Assembly (NCBI RefSeq): GCF_051201685.1
Contig: NZ_CP179213.1
Coordinates: 620,001 to 684,000 of the forward strand
Source: Luminiphilus sp051201685
Lineage (GTDB): Bacteria > Pseudomonadota > Gammaproteobacteria > Pseudomonadales > Halieaceae
Length of the DNA stretch: 64,000 nucleotides
Direction: 5' to 3'
The position numbers were made by a program, and so were the translations under genes. Position 1 is the first letter of the stretch. Every line of letters begins with the position of its first letter. Positions 32,484-41,914 of this stretch are shown piece by piece. The notes below the pieces were generated by a model. That model saw only the letters and a list, made by a program, of their open reading frames with translations, was not told the origin of the DNA and ran no database searches.

Positions 32484-35366
32484 CTACGCCGCCTTTTTTC
32501 GGGGCTTTCGCTTGCTGGTTTTTTTGACCGCTGCGATCCGGTCACCCAGAAGGGACTTAAGAAACTCGCCGGTGTGAGACCCAGGAGTCGTGGCAACCGT
32601 CTCCGGGCGTCCGGTGGCTATGATCTGCCCACCTCCAGAACCACCTTCGGGCCCCAGATCAATGACCCAGTCGGCTGTTTTGATCACATCAAGGTTATGT
32701 TCGATGATTGCCACTGTGTTACCGCCGTCCCGCAGGCGGTGCAGGACTTCCAGCAGTTGCCGGATATCTTCAAAATGAAGCCCCGTCGTGGGTTCATCGA
32801 GAATATAGAGGGTGTTTCCGGTATCCCGTTTCGACAGCTCCTTGGCAAGTTTTACGCGCTGTGCCTCCCCTCCAGACAGCGTTGTCGCGGCCTGACCCAA
32901 ACGAACATAAGACAACCCGACATCCATGAGGGTTTGCAGCTTCCGATAAATCGCGGGCACTGCCTCGAAGAAAACGACGGCATCTTCCACCGTCATTTCC
33001 AGAACTTCTGAAATGCTTTTCCCTTTGTAGCGAATTTCTAAGGTTTCCCGATTGTAGCGCTTGCCTTTACAGACATCGCAAGGGACAAAAATATCGGGCA
33101 AAAAGTGCATTTCAACTTTTGTTACACCGTCACCCTGACAGGCCTCACAGCGGCCGCCGCGAACGTTAAAACTAAAGCGCCCAGGCTTGTAGCCGCGAGA
33201 TCGAGACTCTTGTGTGCCTGCAAACAGTTCCCTTATGGGCGTGAAGATACCGGTGTAGGTCGCTGGATTAGATCGTGGCGTGCGACCAATAGGCGATTGG
33301 TCGATGTCGATACATTTATCGAAATGCTGCAGTCCTGTCACGGCATCGTGGGGAGCTGCCTTGAGCGTAGTCGCGCCATTGAGCTCCGTAGCAGCCAGAG
33401 GGTAAAGGGTGCCATTGATCAAGGTCGACTTTCCCGATCCAGACACGCCGGTAATGCAGGTCAAAAGCCCAACCGGTAGTTCCAAGGTGACGGCCTGGAG
33501 ATTATTGCCGCGGGCACCTTCAATAACCAGCATGCGATCAGTGTCGATAGGTCTGCGGGTTGCGGGGATCGCAATTTCGCGTTTACCCGACATGTAAGCA
33601 CCGGTTAACGAGTCCTCAACTTTCATGACGTCTGCAATAGTGCCCTCGGCCACAATATGGCCGCCATGAACTCCCGCCCCGGGACCAATGTCGATGATGT
33701 GGTCAGCAGTTCTAATGGCATCCTCGTCGTGCTCAACGACCAGTACCGTGTTTCCTAAGTCCCTGAGGTGGGTGAGGGTTGCCAGTAAACGCTCATTATC
33801 ACGCTGATGTAAGCCAATAGACGGTTCATCGAGGATGTACATAACCCCCACTAAACCTGCGCCAATTTGAGAGGCAAGACGAATTCGCTGTGCTTCGCCT
33901 CCCGACAGTGTTTCGGCACTGCGGTTTAACGTGAGGTAGTTAAGCCCAACGTCGACCAGAAAGCGGTAGCGGGCTCGTAATTCTTTGAGAATTTTATCGG
34001 CGATTTCGCCGGCGCGCCCCGGCAACGCCAATTGTTCGAAATAGTCGAACGCCTCGCCAACAGGGAGATTAGTGATCTCCGGTAGCGTTTGCTCATCGAC
34101 AAAGACGTTGCGGGCGTCTCGGCAGAGGCGTGTTCCCTGGCACTGCTGACAGGGTGCCGTCGAAACGTATTTGGATAATTCCTCTCGCACAGATTGCGAC
34201 TCGGTTTCCCGGTACCGACGCTCAAAATTGGGCAAGATGCCCTCAAAGGCGTGACGCCGCTTGAAAACGGTGCCACGGTCATTGATGTAGGCGAACTCAA
34301 TTTCTTCCCCGTCGTTGCCAAATAAAATCAGTTCGCGCTGCTTTTTTGATAACGCGTCAAAGGGCTTTTCGATGTCAAAACCATAGTGGTCTGCCAGAGA
34401 TGTCAGTATGTGAAAGTAGTACACATTGCGCCGATCCCAGCCTCTAATGGCGCCGCCGGCAAGGCTGGCCTCGGGATGGGCAACGACGCGGCTTTCATCG
34501 AAGTACTGCATCACGCCCAACCCGTCGCAGCCGTCGCAGGCACCGGCGGGATTGTTGAAGGAAAATAGACGTGGCTCGAGCTCGTCAATGGCATGGCCAC
34601 ATTCGGGACAGGCGTAACGTGCTGAGAACAACAAGGTTTCGCCGGTTTCACCTTCCATCGGTGCGACCGATGCCAGACCGTCAGTGAGTTCCAGGGCGGT
34701 TTCAAAGGACTCTGCCAAGCGCAAACCGAGATCCTCCCGCACCTTGAATCGATCGACGACGACATCAATTGAATGCTTACGCTTCTTATCAAGGGCTGGC
34801 ACGTCATCAAGGTCGACAAGAATGCCGTCGACCCGCACGCGGATAAAACCCGCTGCGCGCATTTGCTCAAAGATGTGTAAATGCTCGCCTTTTCGGTCCC
34901 TGATCACGGGGGCGAGCAGCATGAGCTTGCTGCCTTCCGGCTGCGCCAGCACAGCATCGACCATTTGGCTCACGGTTTGGGCCTTGAGTGTGATGCCGTG
35001 GTCCGGACAGCGCGGATCACCGACCCGTGCGAACAAAAGTCTCAGGTAGTCATAAATCTCAGTAATAGTGCCCACCGTTGAGCGCGGGTTGTGAGAGGTG
35101 GATTTTTGCTCAATGGAAATGGCGGGGGAGAGCCCCTCAACGTGATCAATGTCGGGCTTTTCCATCATCGACAGAAATTGTCGAGCATAGGTCGAGAGCG
35201 ATTCAACGTAGCGTCGCTGCCCCTCAGCGTAGAGAGTGTCAAAGGCGAGGGAGGATTTTCCCGAGCCTGACAGACCGGTGATCACGACCAGCTTATCCCT
35301 CGGGATATCGAGATCAATATTCTTGAGGTTGTGGGTACGCGCACCGCGGACCTGAATGGTATCCAT
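32484..35366 (-). CDS. uvrA: Excinuclease ABC subunit A
   Basis: DNA-damage recognition ATPase of nucleotide excision repair; loads UvrB. 960 residues from the ATG at 35366 (MDTIQVRGARTHNLKNIDL); a longer frame upstream is not needed. Two ABC modules: Walker A GLSGSGKSS and GVSGSGKST, and two LSGGEAQR signatures. Zinc-binding cysteines are seen as CPEC...CDGC and CEAC...CDVC. It is divergent to an MFS gene, with ssb next, an arrangement known from Pseudomonas relatives. I found no canonical LexA box in the divergent gap. Confidence 0.98.
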   Translation of the reverse strand: MDTIQVRGARTHNLKNIDLDIPRDKLVVITGLSGSGKSSLAFDTLYAEGQRRYVESLSTYARQFLSMMEKPDIDHVEGLSPAISIEQKSTSHNPRSTVGTITEIYDYLRLLFARVGDPRCPDHGITLKAQTVSQMVDAVLAQPEGSKLMLLAPVIRDRKGEHLHIFEQMRAAGFIRVRVDGILVDLDDVPALDKKRKHSIDVVVDRFKVREDLGLRLAESFETALELTDGLASVAPMEGETGETLLFSARYACPECGHAIDELEPRLFSFNNPAGACDGCDGLGVMQYFDESRVVAHPEASLAGGAIRGWDRRNVYYFHILTSLADHYGFDIEKPFDALSKKQRELILFGNDGEEIEFAYINDRGTVFKRRHAFEGILPNFERRYRETESQSVREELSKYVSTAPCQQCQGTRLCRDARNVFVDEQTLPEITNLPVGEAFDYFEQLALPGRAGEIADKILKELRARYRFLVDVGLNYLTLNRSAETLSGGEAQRIRLASQIGAGLVGVMYILDEPSIGLHQRDNERLLATLTHLRDLGNTVLVVEHDEDAIRTADHIIDIGPGAGVHGGHIVAEGTIADVMKVEDSLTGAYMSGKREIAIPATRRPIDTDRMLVIEGARGNNLQAVTLELPVGLLTCITGVSGSGKSTLINGTLYPLAATELNGATTLKAAPHDAVTGLQHFDKCIDIDQSPIGRTPRSNPATYTGIFTPIRELFAGTQESRSRGYKPGRFSFNVRGGRCEACQGDGVTKVEMHFLPDIFVPCDVCKGKRYNRETLEIRYKGKSISEVLEMTVEDAVVFFEAVPAIYRKLQTLMDVGLSYVRLGQAATTLSGGEAQRVKLAKELSKRDTGNTLYILDEPTTGLHFEDIRQLLEVLHRLRDGGNTVAIIEHNLDVIKTADWVIDLGPEGGSGGGQIIATGRPETVATTPGSHTGEFLKSLLGDRIAAVKKTSKRKPRKKAA

Positions 35367-35460
35367 GTATAGCCAGACCTGTGTGAGGGATGAGTGACTG
35401 AACCAGACAGTATACGCGCCCTGAGCCAATCCCGATGGCCTCGAGTTCGATTCGTGTCGT

Positions 35461-35484
35461 GGTAAACTGACGGTTTACCGTCGG
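35461..35484. promoter_or_regulatory. Overlapping inverted repeats before the MFS gene
   Basis: GGTAAAC-TGACG-GTTTACC overlaps GACGGT-TT-ACCGTC and TACCG-T-CGGTA. They lie just upstream of the TTG start at 35487, in the divergent uvrA/MFS region. This could be an operator or an RNA structure at the start of the transporter mRNA; no known regulator motif is recognised. Confidence 0.35.
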
Positions 35485-35486
35485 TA

Positions 35487-36689
35487 TTGATCTTGGATAC
35501 ACAAACTACGCTGACTTCGGGTGAGCGGCGCGCCATTTTGGCTCTGGGTAGTCTCTACAGTTTCCGTATGCTGGGCCTGTTCATGGTCCTGCCCGTGCTG
35601 GGGATTTACGCCGTCGATTTGCCCGGAGCGACACCAGAAAAGCTTGGAATCGCCCTGGGGGCCTATGGTCTGACGCAGGCGTGCCTGCAGTTGCCATTAG
35701 GCTGGCTTTCTGACCGTATTGGGCGTTTGCCCATCGTGGTAGCCGGACTGTGTTTGTTTATCGCGGGAAGTTTGGTGGCCGCGGGTGCAGAGACCATTCA
35801 TGGCATTATCGCTGGCCGGTTTCTGCAGGGGGCGGGGGCCATCGCTGCGGCCCTGACGGCACTAGCTGCTGATTCCACCCGTGAATCTCAACGCACTAAA
35901 GCTATGGCGGTTATTGGCGCTAGCGTGGGCCTGTCATTTGTCATGGCGATTGTCTTGGGGCCTGTAATCGCCTCAAGTCTGGGTTTGCAGGGCGTATTCC
36001 TTGTAACTGCTGCTTTGGGTGCGGTGGGATTGGTTATTGTATTGACGGTCCTGCCAAAAAATGCGCCCAAAGCGGCGGCCATTGCTGATGGTGACTGGGC
36101 TGCCGACCATGTTTTTGGGGGTCGGCTACCGGTCCTCTATGCCAGCGTATTTTTACTGCACGGCCTGATGATGGCGACTTTCCTTATTATTCCTGCCACC
36201 TTGGTCAATACCTTCGACTTTGCAGCTAGCGAGCATTGGAAAATCTATTTACTGACCGTTGTGCTATCGATTCCCCCCGCCCTCCTAATTATGCGGATGG
36301 GCCGTGGCGGAGAAGACCCCAGATCGGCCCTAAGCCTCGCTATTATTGCCCTCGTTGGCGGCATTCTTGTGGCTCTGCTGGCGCCCAATTTAACAACCGT
36401 CGGTGTTGGGCTGTGTTTTATGTTCGTGGGAATTAACGCATTAGAGGCTATCTTGCCAGCGACGGTGACTCGAGTGGCCCCCGGTCGCCTGCGTGGGACT
36501 GCGTTGGGTATTTTCGCGACCTGCCAGTTTCTAGGTATTTTCGTGGGTGGTGCCCTTGCTGGCTTCATTTTGTCGGCTGGGGGCAGCCAGGCTGTGGCTG
36601 GTTTGGCAGGCTTCTTGGCGTTAGCGTGGTTAATAGCGCTTTGGCGAAGACCATTTACGCCGGTTATTGCCGCGGTTTTTCATGAATAG
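35487..36689 (+). CDS. MFS transporter (YajR-like, drug/H+ antiporter type)
   Basis: Twelve-helix inner-membrane transporter of 400 residues. The N-terminal part has FRMLGLFMVLPVLGIYA and the A-motif-like GWLSDRIGRLPIV between helices 2 and 3, with GRFLQGAGA in helix 4. It resembles YajR-type MFS proteins but lacks the extra C-terminal YAM domain. The start is TTG at 35487 (a second TTG lies at 35493); the initiation site is weakly supported. The uvrA-MFS-ssb order is common in gammaproteobacteria. Substrate unknown. Confidence 0.85.
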   Translation: MILDTQTTLTSGERRAILALGSLYSFRMLGLFMVLPVLGIYAVDLPGATPEKLGIALGAYGLTQACLQLPLGWLSDRIGRLPIVVAGLCLFIAGSLVAAGAETIHGIIAGRFLQGAGAIAAALTALAADSTRESQRTKAMAVIGASVGLSFVMAIVLGPVIASSLGLQGVFLVTAALGAVGLVIVLTVLPKNAPKAAAIADGDWAADHVFGGRLPVLYASVFLLHGLMMATFLIIPATLVNTFDFAASEHWKIYLLTVVLSIPPALLIMRMGRGGEDPRSALSLAIIALVGGILVALLAPNLTTVGVGLCFMFVGINALEAILPATVTRVAPGRLRGTALGIFATCQFLGIFVGGALAGFILSAGGSQAVAGLAGFLALAWLIALWRRPFTPVIAAVFHE

Positions 36690-36720
36690 CGGTCAGCCCC
36701 TCGCCTCGGTATCAGCCCGT

Positions 36721-36729
36721 TGGTATAGT
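36721..36729 (+). promoter_or_regulatory. Candidate extended -10 promoter of ssb
   Basis: TGG-TATAGT (TGn extended -10) lies 56 bases before the ssb start, with no clear -35. Moderate evidence only. Confidence 0.35.
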
Positions 36730-36784
36730 GAGGGAAATGAGACACACGGCTGTAATAAAACGGCCCGCAGCATTGGAGAGAGCT

Positions 36785-37279
36785 ATGGCTTCCCGCGGCA
36801 TTAATAAAGTGATTTTAGTTGGCAATCTTGGGGCGGACCCCGAAAATCGTATGTCCCAGGCGGGTGCTGCAATTACCAATCTGAGTATTGCGACTTCCGA
36901 GACTTGGAAGGACAAGAACACCGGCCAACAGCAGGAGCGCACCGAGTGGCACCGCGTGGTGTTCTTTAACCGCTTGGCTGAGGTTGCGGCTGAGTACCTG
37001 CGCAAGGGGTCCAAAGTTTACGTCGAAGGCACTTTACGAACCCGCAAATGGCAGGACAAGCAGACTGGCCAAGATCGTTATACGACTGAAATTGTGGGCA
37101 ACGAAATGCAGATGCTCGATAGCCGCGGCGCAGGCGGTGGTGGTGGCGATAGCTACAACAACCAAAGTGGTGATAACTACAGCAATCAAGGTGGTGGTGG
37201 CTTTCAATCTGCGCCAGCTACTCAGGCCGCGCCCGCTGGGGGCTCTTTCGACCCAGTGGATGACGACATACCCTTTTAA
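36785..37279 (+). CDS. ssb: Single-stranded DNA-binding protein
   Basis: Essential ssDNA-binding protein of replication, recombination and repair. 164 residues from the ATG at 36785 (MASRGINKVILVGNLG), with GGAGAG upstream. An N-terminal OB fold (to about residue 110), a Gly/Asn/Gln-rich disordered linker and the C-terminal tip DDDIPF that recruits partner proteins are all visible. It lies near uvrA, as in E. coli and Pseudomonas. Confidence 0.98.
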   Translation: MASRGINKVILVGNLGADPENRMSQAGAAITNLSIATSETWKDKNTGQQQERTEWHRVVFFNRLAEVAAEYLRKGSKVYVEGTLRTRKWQDKQTGQDRYTTEIVGNEMQMLDSRGAGGGGGDSYNNQSGDNYSNQGGGGFQSAPATQAAPAGGSFDPVDDDIPF

Positions 37280-37308
37280 GTTTCGCGCCTTTAAAGGATT
37301 ACGTCGAC

Positions 37309-38184
37309 GTGCGTATTCTTCTTTTAGGATCGGATACCCCTATTGGGCACTCACTTCGGGCTTTTATTCCGCCCCTTCAGCGGCATGAACTGATACAGGT
37401 GCCTTTGGAGGCTACCCGTTGGACGCGGCAGCGCCCCGCTAAAAAATTGCTAAAAACTGCTGATCCCGACCTCATTCTTGATGCGCGGCTGGTAAGCCTT
37501 ATCGATCGGGTTGATGCCCTTGAGCCTGCTGACATTGAACGCAGCCAATGGTTGGGCAGCACTGCTGCGCGGCAGGGGTGTCACTATTTGCTGCTGTCGA
37601 GCTCTCGGGTGTTTTCTGGGGAGCTTAAAAGGCCTTATCGTGAAAGCGATAAAGCTGATGCGAAGGATGAACTGGGCGCTATTCTTATAGAGGCTGAAAC
37701 CCAGCTTAGAGATTTGGTGGAGTCGATTTTTGTGCTGCGGCTGGGGTGGGTGTTTTCGGGGCGAGGCCCCAGTGCTATGAACCGAGTCTTGGACAGTCTG
37801 CGCGATGGTGAAAGTTTGACGGCATCTGATAATCGCCGGGACTGTCCTGTACATAGTGCTGAAGTTGCTCGTGTTGCGGCTGGGGTCATTGATCAGATCG
37901 GCGTGGGCGCGCCCGGTAGGGGCCTGTTTCACTATGGCAGCGAAGGGGACACCGGGTACTTTTCCTTTGCAGAAGCGGCGGTGGCGTGCGCATCGCAATT
38001 TGGTCGATTTGCCAATGTCCGTGAGCAACTGCGTGAGGACAGGACCATGCCTATGGTAAACCGGTCCCTCGAGTGCACGGCTATTCGCCATCAATTTGGT
38101 ATTCAACAACGGCCCTGGCGCGACTTTGTAGAGCGGGCCGTGCGTCGGTACATTGAGTTGTATTGTCAGGAGGCATCAGAGTGA
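37309..38184 (+). CDS. RmlD-like sugar-nucleotide reductase homologue lacking the catalytic Tyr/Lys
   Basis: 291-residue extended-SDR protein resembling dTDP-4-dehydrorhamnose reductase (RmlD). The N-terminal nucleotide-binding strand reads RILLLGSDTPIG, and LLSSSRVFSGELKRPYRESD matches the RmlD core. Where RmlD has YGxxK, this protein has L122-G-A-I-L126, so both catalytic residues are replaced by Leu, while the following Glu (130) is kept. It is probably not an active dehydrogenase and may bind a ligand or a partner, as MAT2B does in animals; this is inference. GTG start. Its stop overlaps the moaB start (GTGA), implying coupling to the molybdenum cofactor genes. Confidence 0.75.
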   Translation: MRILLLGSDTPIGHSLRAFIPPLQRHELIQVPLEATRWTRQRPAKKLLKTADPDLILDARLVSLIDRVDALEPADIERSQWLGSTAARQGCHYLLLSSSRVFSGELKRPYRESDKADAKDELGAILIEAETQLRDLVESIFVLRLGWVFSGRGPSAMNRVLDSLRDGESLTASDNRRDCPVHSAEVARVAAGVIDQIGVGAPGRGLFHYGSEGDTGYFSFAEAAVACASQFGRFANVREQLREDRTMPMVNRSLECTAIRHQFGIQQRPWRDFVERAVRRYIELYCQEASE

Positions 38185-38699
38185 CAGGTAATAGCGTTCA
38201 GGCATTGGGGGTCTGTGTGTTGACGGTGAGTGACACTCGAACCCAAGAAAACGACACCTCAGGTGATTTTCTGGCAGCTGCAGCTATTGCTAGTGGCCAC
38301 ACCTTGGGCGACCGCAGCATCGTAAAAGATGACATTTATCAGATCAGAGCGGTGACATCAGCGTGGATCGCTAGGGCAGACGTTGATGTTGTGCTCATCA
38401 CCGGAGGAACAGGGTTTTCAGGGCGCGATTCGACGCCTGAAGCCATGGCGCCGTTGTTCGATAAACATATCGAGGGATTTGGTGAGTTATTTCGCCAATT
38501 GTCCCACGCTGAAATCGGCTCATCGACGATTCAGTCCCGAGCCCTTGGCGGTTTTGCTAACAATACCGTCATTTTTTGTATGCCTGGCTCTACCGGGGCC
38601 TGCAGGACAGCGTGGGAGGGCGTGCTCAAAGAGCAGCTGGATGGCGCTCATAGACCCTGTAATTTTGTAGGCGTGCTGCAAACGCAAGCGGGTGCCTAG
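38181..38699 (+). CDS. moaB: Molybdenum cofactor biosynthesis protein B
   Basis: MoaB/MogA-family protein that adenylylates molybdopterin. 172 residues from the GTG at 38181, which overlaps the previous stop and has a perfect AGGAGG seven bases upstream. Motifs TVSDTRT, ITGGTGFSGRDSTPEAM and the C-terminal MPGSTGACRTAWE are typical. moeA follows after three bases, so the two act in one pathway. Confidence 0.93.
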   Translation: MTGNSVQALGVCVLTVSDTRTQENDTSGDFLAAAAIASGHTLGDRSIVKDDIYQIRAVTSAWIARADVDVVLITGGTGFSGRDSTPEAMAPLFDKHIEGFGELFRQLSHAEIGSSTIQSRALGGFANNTVIFCMPGSTGACRTAWEGVLKEQLDGAHRPCNFVGVLQTQAGA

Positions 38700-38702
38700 C
38701 CA

Positions 38703-39914
38703 GTGGCGCTGACGCCACTGACGGAAGCTAGAGCTCAGATTTTAGCCCAAACTCCTGCGGCCCCAGCGATGGAATGCCTAACATTACAGGACTGTCTGGG
38801 TCGCATTCTGTCGGAGGATGTTGTTGCAGCGCGCGACGTGCCGCCCTTCGATAACAGCGCCATGGATGGTTATGCTATTCGTTACTCCGATATCCCGGGT
38901 CCTATTCCGGTTACCCAACGAATCCCAGCGGGCAGTGCCGCGGATGCCTTAGAGCCTGGCACTGCAGCTCGTATTTTTACCGGCGGGGTACTGCCCACCG
39001 GGGCTGATACGGTAGTTATGCAAGAAAATACGCGGGAACAGGCGGGGTTGGTGACAGTGGTCGAGCAACCTGCTGAGGGTGCGAATATACGTCGTCGGGG
39101 CAGTGACATTGGCGCAGGCGACACCGTCTTACGAGCTGGTCAGCTTCTGATGCCACAGGACTTGGGATTGGCGGCTTCGGTGGGGCGCCACCAGCTGTCG
39201 GTTTATCGGCCGTTGCGCGTTGCAGTGATCACCACGGGTGATGAGCTTGTTGATCCAGGGAGTGAGCCTGAGCCTTGGCAAATATTTAATAGCAATGGCA
39301 CTCAGTTGTGCAGCCAGATTCGAATGCTGGGAATGGAGCCATTGCACTATCCGAATGTACCTGATGATCCCGTGCTCACCGGTGAGACCCTTGAAGCCGC
39401 GGCTAAGTCTGCCGACTGCATAATTACGTCTGGTGGCGTGTCAGTGGGGGAGGAGGATCACGTCCGAGCGCAAATTGAGCAGCGAGGTACATTAAATCTC
39501 TGGAAGTTAGCCCTGAAGCCGGGCAAGCCTTTTGCTTTTGGAGAAGTGGCTGGATGTCCCATATTTGGGTTGCCGGGTAACCCGGTTTCTAGCTGGGTGA
39601 CCTTCGGGTTGCTGGTGAAGCCATGGTTACTAGCCGCTCAGGGGGCGAAAGTGCCTGAACTGCGCCGACTCAAAGCCGTAGCGGCCTTCAGCAGGCCTCG
39701 TCCGGGAACACGTGAGGAGTACCTTCGTGTTGTGGTCGATAGTCAACCTACACCTGTAGCCAAGCTAGCGGGTGATCAAAGTAGTGGCGTGCTGAGTAGC
39801 GCTGGACGGGCAAGTGCTTTGGCAGTGATTCCAGCTGGCACCACCCTTTTAGAGGGCGATGCCCTGGACGTCATTCTGGTGTCGGAGTTTCTCTCTCCCG
39901 CGGCTACTCTTTAA
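38703..39914 (+). CDS. moeA: Molybdopterin molybdenumtransferase
   Basis: Inserts molybdate into adenylylated molybdopterin. 403 residues, GTG start. PPFDNSAMDGYAIR, IFTGGVLPTGADTVVMQE, NSNGTQL and the MoCF-type SGGVSVGEEDHV are present, and the C-terminal beta domain is complete. It is the last gene before the convergent fabB. Confidence 0.96.
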   Translation: MALTPLTEARAQILAQTPAAPAMECLTLQDCLGRILSEDVVAARDVPPFDNSAMDGYAIRYSDIPGPIPVTQRIPAGSAADALEPGTAARIFTGGVLPTGADTVVMQENTREQAGLVTVVEQPAEGANIRRRGSDIGAGDTVLRAGQLLMPQDLGLAASVGRHQLSVYRPLRVAVITTGDELVDPGSEPEPWQIFNSNGTQLCSQIRMLGMEPLHYPNVPDDPVLTGETLEAAAKSADCIITSGGVSVGEEDHVRAQIEQRGTLNLWKLALKPGKPFAFGEVAGCPIFGLPGNPVSSWVTFGLLVKPWLLAAQGAKVPELRRLKAVAAFSRPRPGTREEYLRVVVDSQPTPVAKLAGDQSSGVLSSAGRASALAVIPAGTTLLEGDALDVILVSEFLSPAATL

Positions 39915-39957
39915 CGGTGGCTCGTCAACGTCGCATCTCGAGAGCTGATTTTCTGGG

Positions 39958-41187
39958 CTAGGCGTCGTTATAGCGCTGAAAAATTAGCGTAGCGTTGGTG
40001 CCACCAAAGCCGAAGCTGTTGGACATGACTCGATTCAGCCCTGCCTGATCGATACGCTCTCTGGCGATTTTGAGGCCCGCAGCGCCGTCGTCGAGTTGGT
40101 TGATATTCGCCGATGCGGCGATGAAGTCTTCGCGCATCATTAGCAGCGAGTAGACAGCTTCCTGAACCCCAGCAGCGCCTAATGAATGCCCGCTGAGTGA
40201 TTTTGTAGAACCAATCCAAGGGCCGTCTTCATGACTGCCAAAGACTTCCCTGACGGCATTAAGCTCCTGAATATCACCTACCGGCGTGCTAGTACCGTGG
40301 GCATTAATGTAATCAATCGAACCATCAACGGTGGCCATTGCTTGCTGCATGCAGCGCACGGCACCTTCACCAGAAGGAGCGACCATATCGTAGCCGTCGC
40401 TGGTCGCACCGTAGCCGACGATTTCAGCGTAAATGTTGGCGCCGCGAGCCAATGCATGGTCTAGGGACTCCAGCACGACCATGCCGCCACCTCCGGCAAT
40501 CACAAAGCCATCGCGATCCACGTCGTAGGCACGAGAAGCTTGATCGGGAGCCTCGTTATACTGCGTGGACAGGGCGCCCATAGCGTCAAATAAACAGCTG
40601 AGCGACCAGTGGAGTTCCTCACCTCCACCGGCAAAGACGATGTCCTGCTTGCCCATTTGAATCAGCTCCATACCGTTGCCAATGCAGTGGGCGCTGGTTG
40701 AGCAGGCTGAAGAAATTGAGTAGTTCACGCCTTTAATCTTGAAAGGGGTGGCTAGGCACGCGGAGACGGTGCTGCCCATCGTTTGGGTCACACGATATGG
40801 ACCTACTCGGCGCAAGCCTCGATCCCTGAGAATATCAGCGGCCTCGACTTGGCTTGCTGAAGAAGCGCCACCTGATCCAGCGATAATGCCCGTCCTGGTA
40901 TTGGAAACCTGCTCCTCACTCAATCCCGCATCAGCGATCGCCTGCTCCATGCTCAGGTAGGCGTACCCTGCAGCGTCCCCCATAAAACGCCAGCGCTTAC
41001 GATCAATGCAGGCCGACAAATCGATATCAGGCACTCCAGCGACATGGGAGCGCATGCCAGCGTCGGCATGCTGCTGGCAGAAGCTAATTCCGGATTGCCC
41101 TGCTTTGAGTGCGGCAGTAACTGCGGCCGTATCATTGCCCAGACAGGAAACGGTACCAATACCCGTTACCACCACACGCTGAGTCAT
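39958..41187 (-). CDS. fabB: Beta-ketoacyl-ACP synthase I
   Basis: Condensing enzyme of type II fatty-acid synthesis that elongates unsaturated chains. 409 residues. Catalytic Cys in SSACSTSAH, and the two His in NAHGTSTPVGD and SGHSLGAAG. It starts by sharing one base with the fabA stop (TGATG), so fabA and fabB are translationally coupled. This pair provides the anaerobic route to unsaturated fatty acids and marks a gammaproteobacterial or related lineage. Confidence 0.97.
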   Translation of the reverse strand: MTQRVVVTGIGTVSCLGNDTAAVTAALKAGQSGISFCQQHADAGMRSHVAGVPDIDLSACIDRKRWRFMGDAAGYAYLSMEQAIADAGLSEEQVSNTRTGIIAGSGGASSASQVEAADILRDRGLRRVGPYRVTQTMGSTVSACLATPFKIKGVNYSISSACSTSAHCIGNGMELIQMGKQDIVFAGGGEELHWSLSCLFDAMGALSTQYNEAPDQASRAYDVDRDGFVIAGGGGMVVLESLDHALARGANIYAEIVGYGATSDGYDMVAPSGEGAVRCMQQAMATVDGSIDYINAHGTSTPVGDIQELNAVREVFGSHEDGPWIGSTKSLSGHSLGAAGVQEAVYSLLMMREDFIAASANINQLDDGAAGLKIARERIDQAGLNRVMSNSFGFGGTNATLIFQRYNDA

Positions 41188-41717
41188 CAGAAAGATTCCG
41201 TTGATTGAAAAAGGCCGACCCGAAGATCCTTGGCGGTGTAGATAATGTTGCCGTCGACGGCAACAGTGCCGTCAGCAATGCCCATCACAAGCTTGCGTTC
41301 AATGACGCGCTTGATTTGAATTTTATACTCCACCCGCTTCGCGGTGGGTAGTACTTGCCCGGTAAACTTAACGTCCCCCGAGCCCAGCGCCCGCCCTTTA
41401 CCCGGGTTGCCGCGCCAGCCCAAGAAAAATCCCACAAGCTGCCACATGGCATCGAGTCCTAAGCATCCCGGCATGACAGGGTCGCCGGGAAAATGGCAGT
41501 CAAAAAACCAGAGGTCTGGGTGTATGTCCAACTCGGCAATGATCTGCCCGCGGTTGTATTCGCCGCCCTCTGAGCTGATGTGAGCGATGCGGTCGATCAT
41601 AAGCATTTGATCGATCGGCAGTTGGGCATTGCCGGGACCAAATAGATCTCCCATACCACAGGCGACAAGCTCTTCCTTGGTGTAAGCGGGTTGTGCAACG
41701 TGCGGCGTGGTTGTCAT
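41187..41717 (-). CDS. fabA: 3-hydroxydecanoyl-ACP dehydratase/isomerase
   Basis: Dehydrates 3-hydroxydecanoyl-ACP and isomerises the product to cis-3-decenoyl-ACP, the branch point to unsaturated fatty acids. 176 residues. The active-site His and Asp are in FFDCHFPGDPVMPGCLGLDAMWQ (written here as CHFPGDPVMPGCLGLDA). First gene of the fabAB operon, with a good promoter candidate upstream. Confidence 0.97.
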   Translation of the reverse strand: MTTTPHVAQPAYTKEELVACGMGDLFGPGNAQLPIDQMLMIDRIAHISSEGGEYNRGQIIAELDIHPDLWFFDCHFPGDPVMPGCLGLDAMWQLVGFFLGWRGNPGKGRALGSGDVKFTGQVLPTAKRVEYKIQIKRVIERKLVMGIADGTVAVDGNIIYTAKDLRVGLFQSTESF

Positions 41718-41785
41718 ACAGTATCCGGTTTAGAGGGTCAGACGGCGACGGTGGAGGGGTGAGTTGTCAGCCGCGAATAACGTGC

Positions 41786-41813
41786 ATTTTAAAGCTTGAA
41801 AGTGACATGTCCA
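41786..41813 (-). promoter_or_regulatory. Candidate fabA promoter
   Basis: On the minus strand TGGACA, a 16-base spacer and TAAAAT, about 70 bases before the fabA start. The -35 overlaps the 8-base palindrome GACATGTC, which might be part of a repressor or activator site; no FabR, FadR or DesT consensus can be confirmed. Confidence 0.5.
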
Positions 41814-41914
41814 GTCGGGGATCATATGCATCAGAGTTTTAATACGGGTTTTGCGTGATTAGTGGTTCCCTAACCGCGTGCAAGCGCCGGTCCTCTCACT
41901 GCGGTTCTTCTGAG

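Noticed and set aside
35395..35420. Possible LexA (SOS) box between uvrA and the MFS/ssb block
   Set aside because: On the minus strand TACTG-N7-CAGTC is an inverted repeat, but the LexA consensus needs CTGT-N8-ACAG. The spacing is wrong and no other match was found.
41798..41820. FadR- or FabR-like operator in the fabA promoter
   Set aside because: GACTGGACATGTC shares a few bases with the FadR site and has an 8-base palindrome, but neither consensus is met well enough to call.
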